64,000 bases of DNA from Panax quinquefolius (Eukaryota > Streptophyta > Magnoliopsida > Apiales > Araliaceae), in the NCBI GenBank assembly GCA_020205615.1, contig CM035173.1, positions 51,388,617 through 51,452,616 of the forward strand. Reading direction: 5' to 3'. Below, in pieces: positions 46,485 through 56,745 of this stretch. How positions within the stretch are numbered: position 1 is the stretch's first letter; each line of letters opens with the position of its first letter. The notes beneath the pieces were generated by a model. The model was not told where the DNA came from, did not search any database, and saw only the letters and a list, made by a program, of their open reading frames with translations. Position numbers and translations under genes: made by a program.

Positions 46485-47588
46485 TGTAAGACCCCGAATT
46501 TTATGAAATAAAAGTATTCAATTTTTTTATAATTACTATTCATGAGTTACTATTCATGAGTTACTATTCACGAGTTACTATTCACGAAGTTACTATTCAC
46601 GAGTACTATTCATGAAGCATGATAAATTTTTTTTAAGTGAAGGCATTACTCAATAATTGTTACAAAGAATTCTTGCTCAATATTATATTTTATTGATTCA
46701 ATAATTGCTACGTTGATATTTTATATTATTGTTGTTTCAATAATTGTCACGGCACAGTATTTTTCATTATCGGAACAATAATTCATATTATCTGAATAAT
46801 ATTATTGGATAACATTATTGGCAATGTCTAGAAAGTTCTGTCTAAGGAGAGGTTTGGTCACCTAATTGCGGCGCGATGAGGAGAAATTCTTATTGAAAGC
46901 CCCTCTTTCCGAACCGCACGGTTGTCGATATTGTGATTACGTAATATTATTTGTGAATAATTAATTATTGATTCATATGATGAGGAAAATATTGATTTTA
47001 TGTGGATATAGATGGAGAAAAATTTTAAAATGACAATTGTTGAAAATTAATATTTTATCTTTTTCTGATAAAATAATTCATTTAAATATATTATTTTAAT
47101 AATATATTAACGGTGATATTTTTACAATGAATGTGGGATATATGAGTATATGAGGAGGAAGAGTATTTTTGTTGCATTAAATGATTAACACATGTTTTGT
47201 GTGTCGGTGGACCCCATTTCTTGACTTAAATTTGATTATAGCTTGTAAAATTGTCCGTATGTGTATTTCGATCAATTTCTGTTTGAAATTTGGAAAAAAC
47301 TTTCTTCTGCAAAGTTTTAGAGAATTGAATTTCCTATAAAAAGTCGTGAGATTCGAATTTTTTTAAAAAATGGCTATTTATTATGAATTATTGAAGTTCT
47401 AAAGTTCTGAAATAATTGATTTTTGGAAGTTTAAAATAATTTAAATAACAAAACGTTTTTGTACAGTCTTGTGAGGTGGGCGTTTGGTGGTTTGAGGTTT
47501 TGAAGCAAAATAAGTGTGCTTTGGAATAAAAATAATATATATTAATATTTTATTAAATTTTTACGCTTTGGTGTTCTAAGTATTTTCC

Positions 47589-47597
47589 TATAAATAG
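47589..47597 (+). promoter_or_regulatory. LTR TATA box (rearranged solo LTR)
   Basis: TATAAATAG; ATG-free to GAG|GTAAGG at 47754. Confidence 0.65.
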
Positions 47598-48749
47598 GGT
47601 GCTTAGGTTAGAATTGAAAATCACACCGAAACCAAGTTTTCTCTCTATATTATCGAGTGTATTCTTGTGAGTATTTTGAGTATACTTTGAGTATTGCTAT
47701 ACGATTGCAAGTTCGTTCAAATATTATTCCAATCGTAATCTTTGCTTTTTGAGGTAAGGGATAGTAAGGGATTTTAAGGGTTATTATGTTTTTAGTTTCA
47801 AATTTTTCTGAACCTTCAAAAATTTCTGGAAAAATTTGAAATGATATTTTGATGAGTTTTGTAGATTGTGTCCAAAATGGCGATTTTTGGATGTATAGAT
47901 TAGAGTTATGGATTTTATGAGAAAAGACTATTTTAAAAGTAACTATTTATAACTCCTTGTGATTAACTCCAAAATTGATGAAATTTTTATTGGGAGTACA
48001 TCTATATAATATCAATATACCGTGTAAATTTCAGAATTGTTGGATAAAAGTATAATTTATGATAAATGTTTAAATATTCGGTGGTTTTGGCCATATGAAA
48101 AATAGTAAATGAATTTTTAAAATTTTGAGAAAAATATATATTCAATATGGGACTATGTTATGCTAAATCCCGGAAAAGAAATATTTTGGAACTGATTTGG
48201 TATTTTTAATGAAAATGTTCTAGTTATGAGTAAATGAATTAAATATATTATGTGAAGTAAGAAAATTGGAAAATATGATTTATTGGCTTGAGAATCATAT
48301 ATGAGGTATATGCATGATTTTTATGAGGGTTTTGGTTAATGATGATGAAATCTTATGAGTTTGGTATTTTTAGATGATTAAATGCATTAATTATTAAAGT
48401 GTAAATAATTGGATTAAATTATTTATAAGTTTAAGAAATGATTAAAATATTATTATAATATTAATAATATTAGATTATGAGATTTCTAAGTGATTTATAA
48501 CATTTGGATTAAGGTGTTATAAATATGGATATGAATTTTATTATGAAACTTTATCTTTTCGTGTCGAGGTTACTATGCACGTATACGGTACTATTATATG
48601 TATGAATACGGGGTACTATTCACGACAAATTGGTTTCTTCTCTGACCAAATTATCGTTGATTTATGAATCTTACTCTTGAAATTAAAACCATGTTTTGAT
48701 TATATTATTTTTATATAACATTCTTATAACCCTAATGATGATATTTCTC

Positions 48750-49310
48750 TTTGACTTGAGTGTAAAGATGAGTAGATTATTGGTATGATCGTGACTATAG
48801 GTTCTCTTTGGCCAGTAGTGCAAAAGTTGAATTGTTGACTGGTATGATCATGACCATTGAATTTACAATTGAATATTTTTAGCTTAAGTGCAAAGGTGAA
48901 TTGATCAACATGGTTATAATTATTGTTATATAACTTCTGAAATGATTATGTATTTCTTTGATATATGAATATCTTTGGCTCGTTGTGCAAAGATGACTTG
49001 TTGATGAATATCTTAGCCTGTAGTGCAAAGATGAATTATTGATGAATATCTTTTGCTCGTAATGCAAAGATGACCTGTTGTTGAATATCTTTAGCCTGTA
49101 GTGCAAAGATGAATTATTGATGAATATCTTTTGCTCGTAATGCAAAGATGACCTGTTGTTGAATATCTTTAGCTTTGAAAAGATGAATTATTGATGAATA
49201 TCTTTGGCTCGTAATGCAAAGATGACTGTTGTTGAATATCTTTAGCACCAGAGTGTAAAGATGAATCTGTTGATGAATATCTTTGGCCCGTGGTGCAAAG
49301 ATGAATTTAT
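48750..49310 (+). repeat. Expanded hairpin repeat array
   Basis: About a dozen units of roughly 39-41 bp, GATGAATATCTTTGGC.CGTAGTGCAAAGATGA-like, partly in ~80-bp dimers (TTATTGATGAATATC alternating with TGTTGTTGAATATC). Most units pair ATCTTT(T/A/G)G-like and CAAAGAT arms. Element 2's LTRs have four units, so the array expanded here. Confidence 0.8.
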
Positions 49311-49861
49311 TAGTATGATTATGAATAGGAACTGTGATTTGGTATAACCATGATATTTGATGTTTCAGGTAAAGACAGGTGATGAAAATTATCTTCGTCC
49401 TGGATGAGAAGAGGAATTTAGAATCACAATTATGATTATGAGTTATTCATATGATTGTGGAAAGGAACTGTTGATTGATGTTACAGGGATAAAATATTGT
49501 TGGTGGACTTTTAACGTGGAGAAGACAATAGACTTTATAGTCTATTTGATTCTTTTAATGGATTGCTCGTTCCGCTGCAACTATGGTTGAAAAGTTTTAT
49601 CATCTACCATATGTTCTAAATCTCGATTTATTACTTGATGAAGACTATTGATAATTTATTTATCTTTAGTCATAATATTCTTTACTGAGCTAGTTGTGCT
49701 CACCCTTTTGTTTCACAATTCCTTTCAGGTAATAAAAGTGTAGCTGGGTTGAGCGGGGATAACAAGAGAATATAACGGTGGTCTATAGTTGTTGAGATTC
49801 TCTCTAAAGAGTATGGAAATAATTTTATTGAGGACTTTAGTGTGTTGTATTTTATACATCA

Positions 49862-50320
49862 TTTAATAGTTATTTTTGGTGAATTAAATAGGGTGAGGCG
49901 AACCCAACTTTGGAAGGGTGTTTTGTCACTATCATACAAGATGTCTAATGACATACAACCTCGTGTTATCATAAGACATGGTTGTGCTCATCCACTTGCT
50001 GAGTATATTTACAAGCACTACCTATATAATCTTGGTGTTTGTTTGGAGTATAATACCCAATTAGAGACAAGTGGAGATAATGATATGTCAAGAGAAGACT
50101 CACCATTGGGAAGAATATGATAGTAATCTTCTCGTTTTTCTTTGGGGGTCTATTAGATTGACCAAGGATAATTACAGCGGCCATATGATATCTACCATAA
50201 CCTAAAAGCATGGCCTCCCATGTACGAAGGTTTCCTTGAGCACTTCCCAAAGATTCTAATTTCTAAAACAGTTTTTGACTATACCTTTATGTAAGGTGTC
50301 ATTGTGACGTGCTACAGTTG
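49862..50320 (+). other. Gene-like insert inside a solo LTR, unrecognised
   Basis: Sequence absent from the other LTRs. One frame (to 50120) reads IIRHGCAHPLAEYIYKHYL and NLGVCLEYNTQLETSGDN; a second (about 50175-50294) reads RPYDIYHNLKAWPPMYEGFL and EHFPKILISKTVFDY before TAA. The opposite strand is also open for 93 codons. I do not recognise a family. It could be captured host DNA, another element's fragment, or filler DNA. Confidence 0.35.
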
Positions 50321-50466
50321 GTATATATTTGTATCCAAACTCACAGCATATATGTTGTTGTATTTTGCATGACAATTATTGTAATAAAGTTGTAGTTATT
50401 TCTGTACCATGTATTTGGCGACTCAGAATGAGTTGGATGGAATGGACCTATTTTGGGGGCGTCACA

Positions 50467-51650
50467 TTTCACATATTTACGTATCATGGATATATGAAAA
50501 ACGTTATGAACACGAGACATACTTGGCGGTAAAGCGAGTCTATAGGCTACAGTCTCTACTCAATCGAGGATTAAAAATGGGCCAATGAATTGAGGATTGA
50601 GCTTTCCTCTCTTTCCAAATCTCGTAACTCCTTTCCATGGAGCAACACGTAACAACACATGATCTCCAATATCGAATTCCACGTCCTTTCGATGAAGATC
50701 AACATAACTCTTTTGTCGGTCTTGTGAGGTTTTTATACATTGTCGGATCGTTTGAATCATTTTCGTAGTCATACCTACCAACTCCGGTCCCAACAACGTT
50801 GCTTCACGCACCTCATCCCAGCATACTGGAGAACGACACTTTCTTCCATACAATGCCTCGAACAGAGCCATGCCAATACTTGTTTGATAACTGTTGTTGT
50901 AGGAAAACTCCACCAATGGTAAGAACTTGTCCCAACTTCCCTTGAAGTCAAGGACACAGAGTCTTAATAAATCTTCAAGAGTTTGAATAGTCCTCTCGAT
51001 TGTCCGTCCGTCCGAGGATGATAAAGTTTAACTAAATCGTAAATCTGTGCCCATAGCTTTTTGCAAACTAACCCAAAATCGTGAAGTGAATCTTGGGTCT
51101 CGATCAGAAACTATGGATACTGGCATACCATGTAGTCTTACAATTTAGTTTATGTACATACGAGCAAGACGTTCAAGTGTATAAGTTTCTCGTATTGGTA
51201 AGAAATGAACAGAATTGGTCAATCTATCAACAATGACCCAAATTGCATCTATGCCTTGAGAAACCTTGGGAAGACCAGTAACGAAATACATAGTAATGTG
51301 CTCCCACTTCCATTCTGGAATTTCAAGTGGTTACAATGGACCTTTTGGTACTTAATGCTCCGCTTTGACTAGTTGACAAGTTAGACACATTGAGATAAAC
51401 AACGCTATCTCTCTCTTCATATTGCTCCACTAAAATGTATGACGAAGATCACGATACATTTTGATACTCCCAGGATGGATTGCAAACGGTGTGTTGTGCG
51501 CCTCCATCATGATTTTATACTTTAAATCAGGGTCGTTAGGAACACAAAGTCTGGAGTTGACTCTAAGTATTCCTTCTTCATCGATTCTTGCTTCCGGCAT
51601 AGCAACTTCTTGTACTTTCTTCCTCATACGCATCAGCTCCAGGTCTGTAG
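50467..51650 (-). pseudogene. Integrase of element 3 (core and C-terminal part)
   Basis: On the - strand: zinc domain at 51560-51345 (YKIMMEAHNTPFAIHPGS ... CLTCQLVKAEH), core to about 50990 ([20 protein letters not shown], then a QTDGQ-like region), then 50916-50560 with EFSYNNSYQTSIGMALFEAL, GRKCRSPVCWDEV, SYVDLHRKDVEFDIGDH and KRGKLNPQFIGPFLIL. Several frame breaks in the core. The N-terminal end is cut by the solo LTR at 51651 and the C-terminal end by the one at 50466. Confidence 0.87.
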
Positions 51651-53417
51651 TGTAACATTCCAGAATTTTAATTGTTATATTAAATGTTTATTGAATTATT
51701 TAAGTATTTAATGGATGTGTTTATTGTTGAATAAATAATTGTTCAAATTTGATTCAATTTGGTTAATTATTTGTTAAATAAATAATTAAGGAAATTTATT
51801 ATTTTATGCTAATTTAATTTAATTATTAAGTTAGAGAGTTTTAATTAATTGAATTACTATTCTTTTTATTGGAATTTGTAATTAAAAAGGATATGTTAGT
51901 TGATTAAATAAAGTTATAATTATATAGAAAATTATAATTTTATGGTATTGATTTATGTGATGTAGTAATTTAATAAATTGTTATTAAGATTAATTTAATT
52001 TAGTAAATGTGTGACAAATAACCTTTTATAAAGGAGTTATTAAAATAACTTAAAGGAGTTTTAATTAAGTTTTGCCAAACAAGGCCTAATGCCTATTAAG
52101 TCTTTAATCTAATTATGTTTTACCAAACAAGGCGTAAGGATTAATTGATTATTTATCTTAGTGGTTAGCCAAACAAGCCTTATGGCTTTTGGTTTTCAAA
52201 ATAAAATAACTGATGTCAGTTAAATTAGAGTTATATTATATAATTAATATATATTATATCCTACATACATTAGATTGTTAGTACGTAGTTAGAGTTAGGA
52301 AGAAAAGAGAAAAACTCAGAGGAAGAAGAAGAAGAAAAGAAGAAAGGAAGAAAGGAAAAAAGGCTAGGAGATTGGATAAAGAAGCTTGAGAATTAAAGAT
52401 ATAGCCATCATCATCATCATCATCATCTTCTTCTTCAAGGTATTAACCTATTCTTTTAGTTTTAAAAATTTAGTTTTTCTCTTCCCAAATTCTCTATAGA
52501 ATCCTTGTGTAAGGGTAAATTAGTTGTTATGTATGTGATTTTATATGATAATCTAGTGAGTTAAACTATTTTCTTAAGCTATGATTGAGAATAGTCCATA
52601 AAGTTATATTATGTATATGTTTATGAAGAAAAGTATTTTTTACAGAGAGTTTTTGTGATTATATATTGTTTAGTTAAAATAGAAATTATGGGTTGTTTAG
52701 TTGTTTTATTGATAAATTGGCTATTCAATTTGTTAGAGTATGTCTATACTTTGATAAAATGCTTTAAATTAACTGTTTTGGTTGAAAAACAAAATCACAG
52801 TATTGATTTTCATCAAAACATCAAAAAGTGAATTTTTATCAAAAACAGTGAAATTGGATATTTTAAACTTGTTGTTTATGTTGTTGTATGAATAGAAACA
52901 TGTTAGAAATTCTTGAATTAGGTTTACATGAAGTCTTTGTATGATTTGCATGTGAATTAGGCTGTTAGAAAGGAACTTTTAGGCCAAAATTAGTTTTTTC
53001 TTATATTGTTCTGCAAGTCATCAACAAAATAAATAGCTTTAAGTCTTGCAGTCACGGGCTTAAAGATAATAATCTCACCAAGAAAAGCATCGCCATGTAC
53101 ATAGTCACGACCTTTTTAGTTTTTTATTCTGCATCATGACAATACCAAGACCACAATATAAACTGTGGTAGGCTGCGGTATGAAAGTTAGCGTAATAATC
53201 TCGACAATTATACTTTTGTACTCAAATGTTAAGAAATTGTTATGTGATGATAGTAGGATCAGAAAAATGTTGATGTTAGTATTTCTATACTATGAATAAG
53301 TATGTTATTAACAATTAACTTGTGTTATAACTTGATTATATGATTAAATAATCAAACCTATATGATGTATGTAGTTAGTTAAATTTGTAAAGTAGTAGTG
53401 ACTAACTATGTCATGAT

Positions 53418-53459
<42 letters not shown>

Positions 53460-54620
53460 GGGTATTGTGATCCAATTGATTCGGTTTAGCCCTCTGAGCA
53501 AGGCAAGTTTTCTAATTCTTTATCTTGTTGAACTATTTATTGTTTCAATTCAATTACCTTATAAATGATGCAAGCTTTCTAAACTTTGGTTTGATGTTGA
53601 CAAGTTATTCTTGTATTTAACTTGTTGTTTAGCATGCACAACTATTTATACTAATGTCGAACAATTTTATCGTTCAAACTACTATGCATGCTTAGTACTC
53701 AATTCTAATTAACATTGACTTAATATTGTTCAAGCAAGGCATGTTATAGTTATTCAAAGTATATGCTATTAGATTATTCCTAAAGCATGATTTTGGTTTA
53801 CCATGTTGATTCAATTACGATTATTCTATAGTACGATGTTATTGGTTTTATTCAACTAATCCTTAGTTGATGTTCATTGAATTCTAAATTACCCTGAAAT
53901 GTATCCAAACCAAACTTACTTTGGTACGAACTTGTATTCTAAATACTGAGATGAACAACCCTATTATTAGGGGATAACTTACGGGTAGCGTTAAAATGTT
54001 TGTGCACAATACATTGTACGAAGGGCTGATCCCCCTAAGTACGAGGTCCTTATAGTCTTATGACTACTAAAGTTGTAGTTGAAAGATTACTTGCAACTGT
54101 GGACGTAGTTCATGGTCTTATGACCCTCAGTGATGTATATTCCATATTTTGGATTCTAGTTTCTGATTATTATTGTTAGAGTACTATTCACTTTTGATGA
54201 GCTTATTATTGGCAATTATTGTTGTTATACTCTTGTTGATTCTCTATTATATCCAGTGAGCAATTGTTTTACTCACTCTTGCATATTTATAAACTCATTG
54301 CAGCTAAAGAGGAGAAGGTGGATGAACCTTCGACTAGCAAAGGAAAAGGAAAAATATACAAGTGATGAAGACTTGTAATTTTGATTATGATTATGATGTT
54401 AGACTTTTATTATGATGATCTTAGATTTTATTTTAAATGATGTAAGGTTATAATTTTAAATTCCGCATTTGAATGATGTTTTTGAACTTAATGATGTAAC
54501 CCTATTTAAGGGGAGGTTTTATGATTCAAATATTGTTTTATTTGGGTAGATAGTATGAATGTTTGAATAGTGAGCACCAAATCCTGTGGAAATGAAGTAC
54601 CTGGGTTTGGGGGTGTCACA
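51651..54620 (+). mobile_element. Solo LTR, third family (C), TSD TGTAG
   Basis: TGTAACATTCCAGAATTTTA ... TTTGGGGGTGTCACA, 2970 bp, with perfect TGTAG duplications at 51646-51650 and 54621-54625. Its ends resemble the Tekay LTR ends, but the interior is unrelated to A and B. It holds (GAA)n-like sequence (52319-52363), CAT repeats (52406-52427), an AT run (53421-53452) and paired hairpins near 54053-54125. A possible donor CAAG|GTATTA is at 52440. Confidence 0.9.
53421..53452. repeat. (AT)n microsatellite
   Basis: About 16 AT dinucleotides without interruption. Confidence 0.95.
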
Positions 54621-54625
54621 TGTAG

Positions 54626-55103
54626 CTTGAGCAGCTTTAACTTTATCGATTAAAGTTGGTTCTACTCGTATATTTTCCATCATCACATGGGTCCCTGGAG
54701 TCTTTAATTTTATCTCCATCCTTTGCAAGTCATACAAGATGGGCCTTTGCGTTGACAATATCGCACTTGTACCCGCATATGATCTTCTACTCAATGCATC
54801 AGCTACCGTGTTTGTTTTTCCAGGATGGTATTGGATGGTATGATCATAATCTTTCAACAGTTCAAGCCAACGTCGCTGTCGCATGTTGAGTTCCTTTTGA
54901 GTGAAGAAATATTTGAGGCTTTTATGATCCGTAAGATCTCCACTTTCTCCCATACAAGTAATGCCTCCAAATTTTAAGTGCGAAGAACAAATTACTAACT
55001 CTAGATCATGAGTAGGATAATTCCTCTCATATTCTTTGAGTTGTCGAGAGGCATAAAGGCGACTTTCCCATGTTACATGAGAACACATCCTAACCCCTTG
55101 CAC
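54626..55103 (-). pseudogene. RNase H and integrase N-terminal linker, element 3
   Basis: Open on the - strand: YASRQLKEYERNYPTHDLEL (RNase H Glu region), DHKSLKYFFTQKELNMRQRR (Asp), YHPGKTNTVADALSRRSY (final Asp/His region), then linker ending PTLIDKVKAAQAT at the insertion. The segment between ELVICSSHLKF and GDLTDHKS is changed from the usual form. RNase H removes element RNA after copying. Confidence 0.88.
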
Positions 55104-56034
55104 GAAGCATCACTTGTAGATAACAAATCCTCCGAGCTAGATGGTATTGTCGAACAAAAATAAATGAGTCTTCTTTTGAGTTCTTGAAAACTCTTCTCAC
55201 ATTCCTCGTTCCAATAGAATTTTGTATCTTTAAGTCACCGAAGTTAAGGGAGTAGCGATTCGAGAAAACCCTTCTACGAATCTCCGATAATAATCAGCTA
55301 AGCCGAGAAAGCTACGTAATTCGGTCCCAACTTTGAATTGCTTCAATCTTTGCCGGGTCAACAGATACTCAATGACTTGATATCACGTGCCCAAGGAATG
55401 CTACTTCCTCAAGCCAGAACTCGTATTTCTTCAACTTGACATAAAGCTTATATTCACGAAGCTTTTGGAGTATCAGCCTCAAGTGTTGCTCATGATCTTC
55501 ACAGCTTTTGGAATAAATGAGGATGTCATCAATAAAGACGACCACAAAGTGATCCAAATATTCCTTGAATACTCGGTTCATCATATCCATGAAGGCAGCA
55601 GGAGCATTAGTCAATCTAAAAGACATGACTAGGAATCCATAATGCCCGTACCGAGTTCTGAAAGCCGTCTTTGGAATGTCATCAGTTCTAATCTTCAATT
55701 GGTGATATCCGGAATGAAGATCAATCTTTGAAAAGAATTTGGTTCCTTACAACTGGTCAAATAGGTCATCAATATGTGGCAATGGGTACCTATTTTTGAT
55801 GGTGACATGATTTAACTCTCGATAATCAATACAAAGTCGCATACTTCCATCTTTCTTCTTCACGAATAGAACAGGAGCACCCCAAGGAGAAGTACTAGGA
55901 CGAATAAAGCCAATGTCTAACAATTCCTGCAATTGGGTCTTTAACTCCTGAAGTTCAATAGGAGCCATTCGATATGGGGCTTTGGAAATGGGTTTTGTCT
56001 TAGGGTTCAAGGTCGATACAAAATTCAATTTCAC
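55104..56034 (-). pseudogene. Reverse transcriptase, element 3
   Basis: 56034-55747 reads [39 protein letters not shown] and [20 protein letters not shown], then one TAA at 55747 (a CAA-to-TAA change would explain it). 55746-55369 continues in the same phase with [20 protein letters not shown] and [20 protein letters not shown] (the FIDD catalytic motif) and FLGHVIS. A stop follows; the RT connection and thumb (55368-55104) contain further breaks. This is the best-preserved RT in the window. Confidence 0.92.
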
Positions 56035-56039
56035 GCTCG

Positions 56040-56745
56040 AGGTAGGCGAAGTTCTTCGTGAATACGTCGAAATTCATTAACAATAGAAATATCCTTCAAA
56101 ACTGACGTATTTTTGTTTAGATCCGTGACATGAGCTAAGAAAGCTTAACATCCGTTTTTCAATAAGCTTGAGATGACAGTGATTGATTTTAATAGTTTGG
56201 TTGCTTGAATTCGTATAATAGGTTGATTAGGAATATGAAAGCTAACAACCTTACGAAAACAATCAATTTTTACATGATGAGTAGTTAACCAATCAATCCC
56301 TAGAATTACGTCAAATGCAAGTATTTTCAATGAAATAAGGTTGACGGTAATTGTAGGGTACCGATTTGAACCAAACAAGACTTATAAACAGTGGATGTAA
56401 TGAAGGTTTCTCCCAACGGAGTTTTAACAGATAAGTCAAAGTCTAATTCCTCCGGAGTCAAATTTAAACGTTGAGCGCAAGTAGGAGAAATAAAATAATG
56501 GGTAGAACCGGTATCAAATAAGGTATATACTTCACTAGAATTTATGATAAGCTTACCCGTGATGACCTCGTTCGGGTTCCTTACTTTCTGGGAGGTCACG
56601 ACAAATGCTCTCCCTTGAACAACCGGTTTAGTCTTGTCTGGGATGGCCTTTGTTGCCTCCATCCCACCTTGGATGGAGAGTTGAGCCAAGATTTGATCTT
56701 GCACTCACTCCCGGACTCCTTTCACAATTGTTGTGAATTTTTCAT
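56040..56745 (-). pseudogene. Protease region, element 3
   Basis: On the - strand 56704-56327 reads KPVVQGRAFVVTSQK, NPNEVITGKLIINSSEVYTL and FDTGSTHYFIS with an intact DTG. A frameshift near 56350 leads to 56378-56145: LKILAFDVILGIDWLTTHHV (GIDWL) and FRKVVSFHIP. Another break precedes RT. Sequence upstream of about 56740 is not Tekay, so gag is absent. Confidence 0.87.

Larger units (their letters stand above)
46485..50466 (+). mobile_element. Solo LTR, family B, rearranged and enlarged, TSD TTTCA
   Basis: TGTAAGACCCCGAATTTTAT ... GGGGGCGTCACA, 3982 bp, with perfect TTTCA duplications at 46480-46484 and 50467-50471. It is about 1.2 kb longer than its relatives. The TTACTATTCACGA array sits only ~45 bp from the left end (46535-46616), where the first ~430 bp of U3 should be. 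An extra ~0.46 kb unrelated insert lies at about 49860-50320. TATA is at 47589 and the donor-like GTAAGG at 47754. Confidence 0.9.
44741..56745 (-). mobile_element. Tekay/Del-type Ty3 chromovirus, element 3, 5'-truncated
   Basis: On the - strand: protease (56704), RT, RNase H, integrase, chromodomain (to 46246), polypurine tract (46228-46212) and 3' LTR (46211-44741, cut short). Two solo LTRs interrupt it: 51651-54620 in the integrase N-terminal part and 46485-50466 just before the chromodomain. Gag and 5' LTR are missing; copia sequence abuts at about 56745. It has fewer stops than elements 1 and 2, so pol decayed less. Confidence 0.88.

Noticed and set aside
48750..49310. Regular ~40-bp repeats resembling a CRISPR array
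   Set aside because: Repeats lie inside a plant LTR, are imperfect, have no unique equal-length spacers and occur in other LTRs of the family.
53421..53452. (AT)n run as a possible origin or regulatory site
   Set aside because: A simple microsatellite in a solo LTR; nothing else supports a function.
13793..56745. An intact, autonomous retrotransposon
   Set aside because: Elements 1, 2 and 3 and the Athila copy all contain stops, frameshifts, deletions or insertions in gag-pol.
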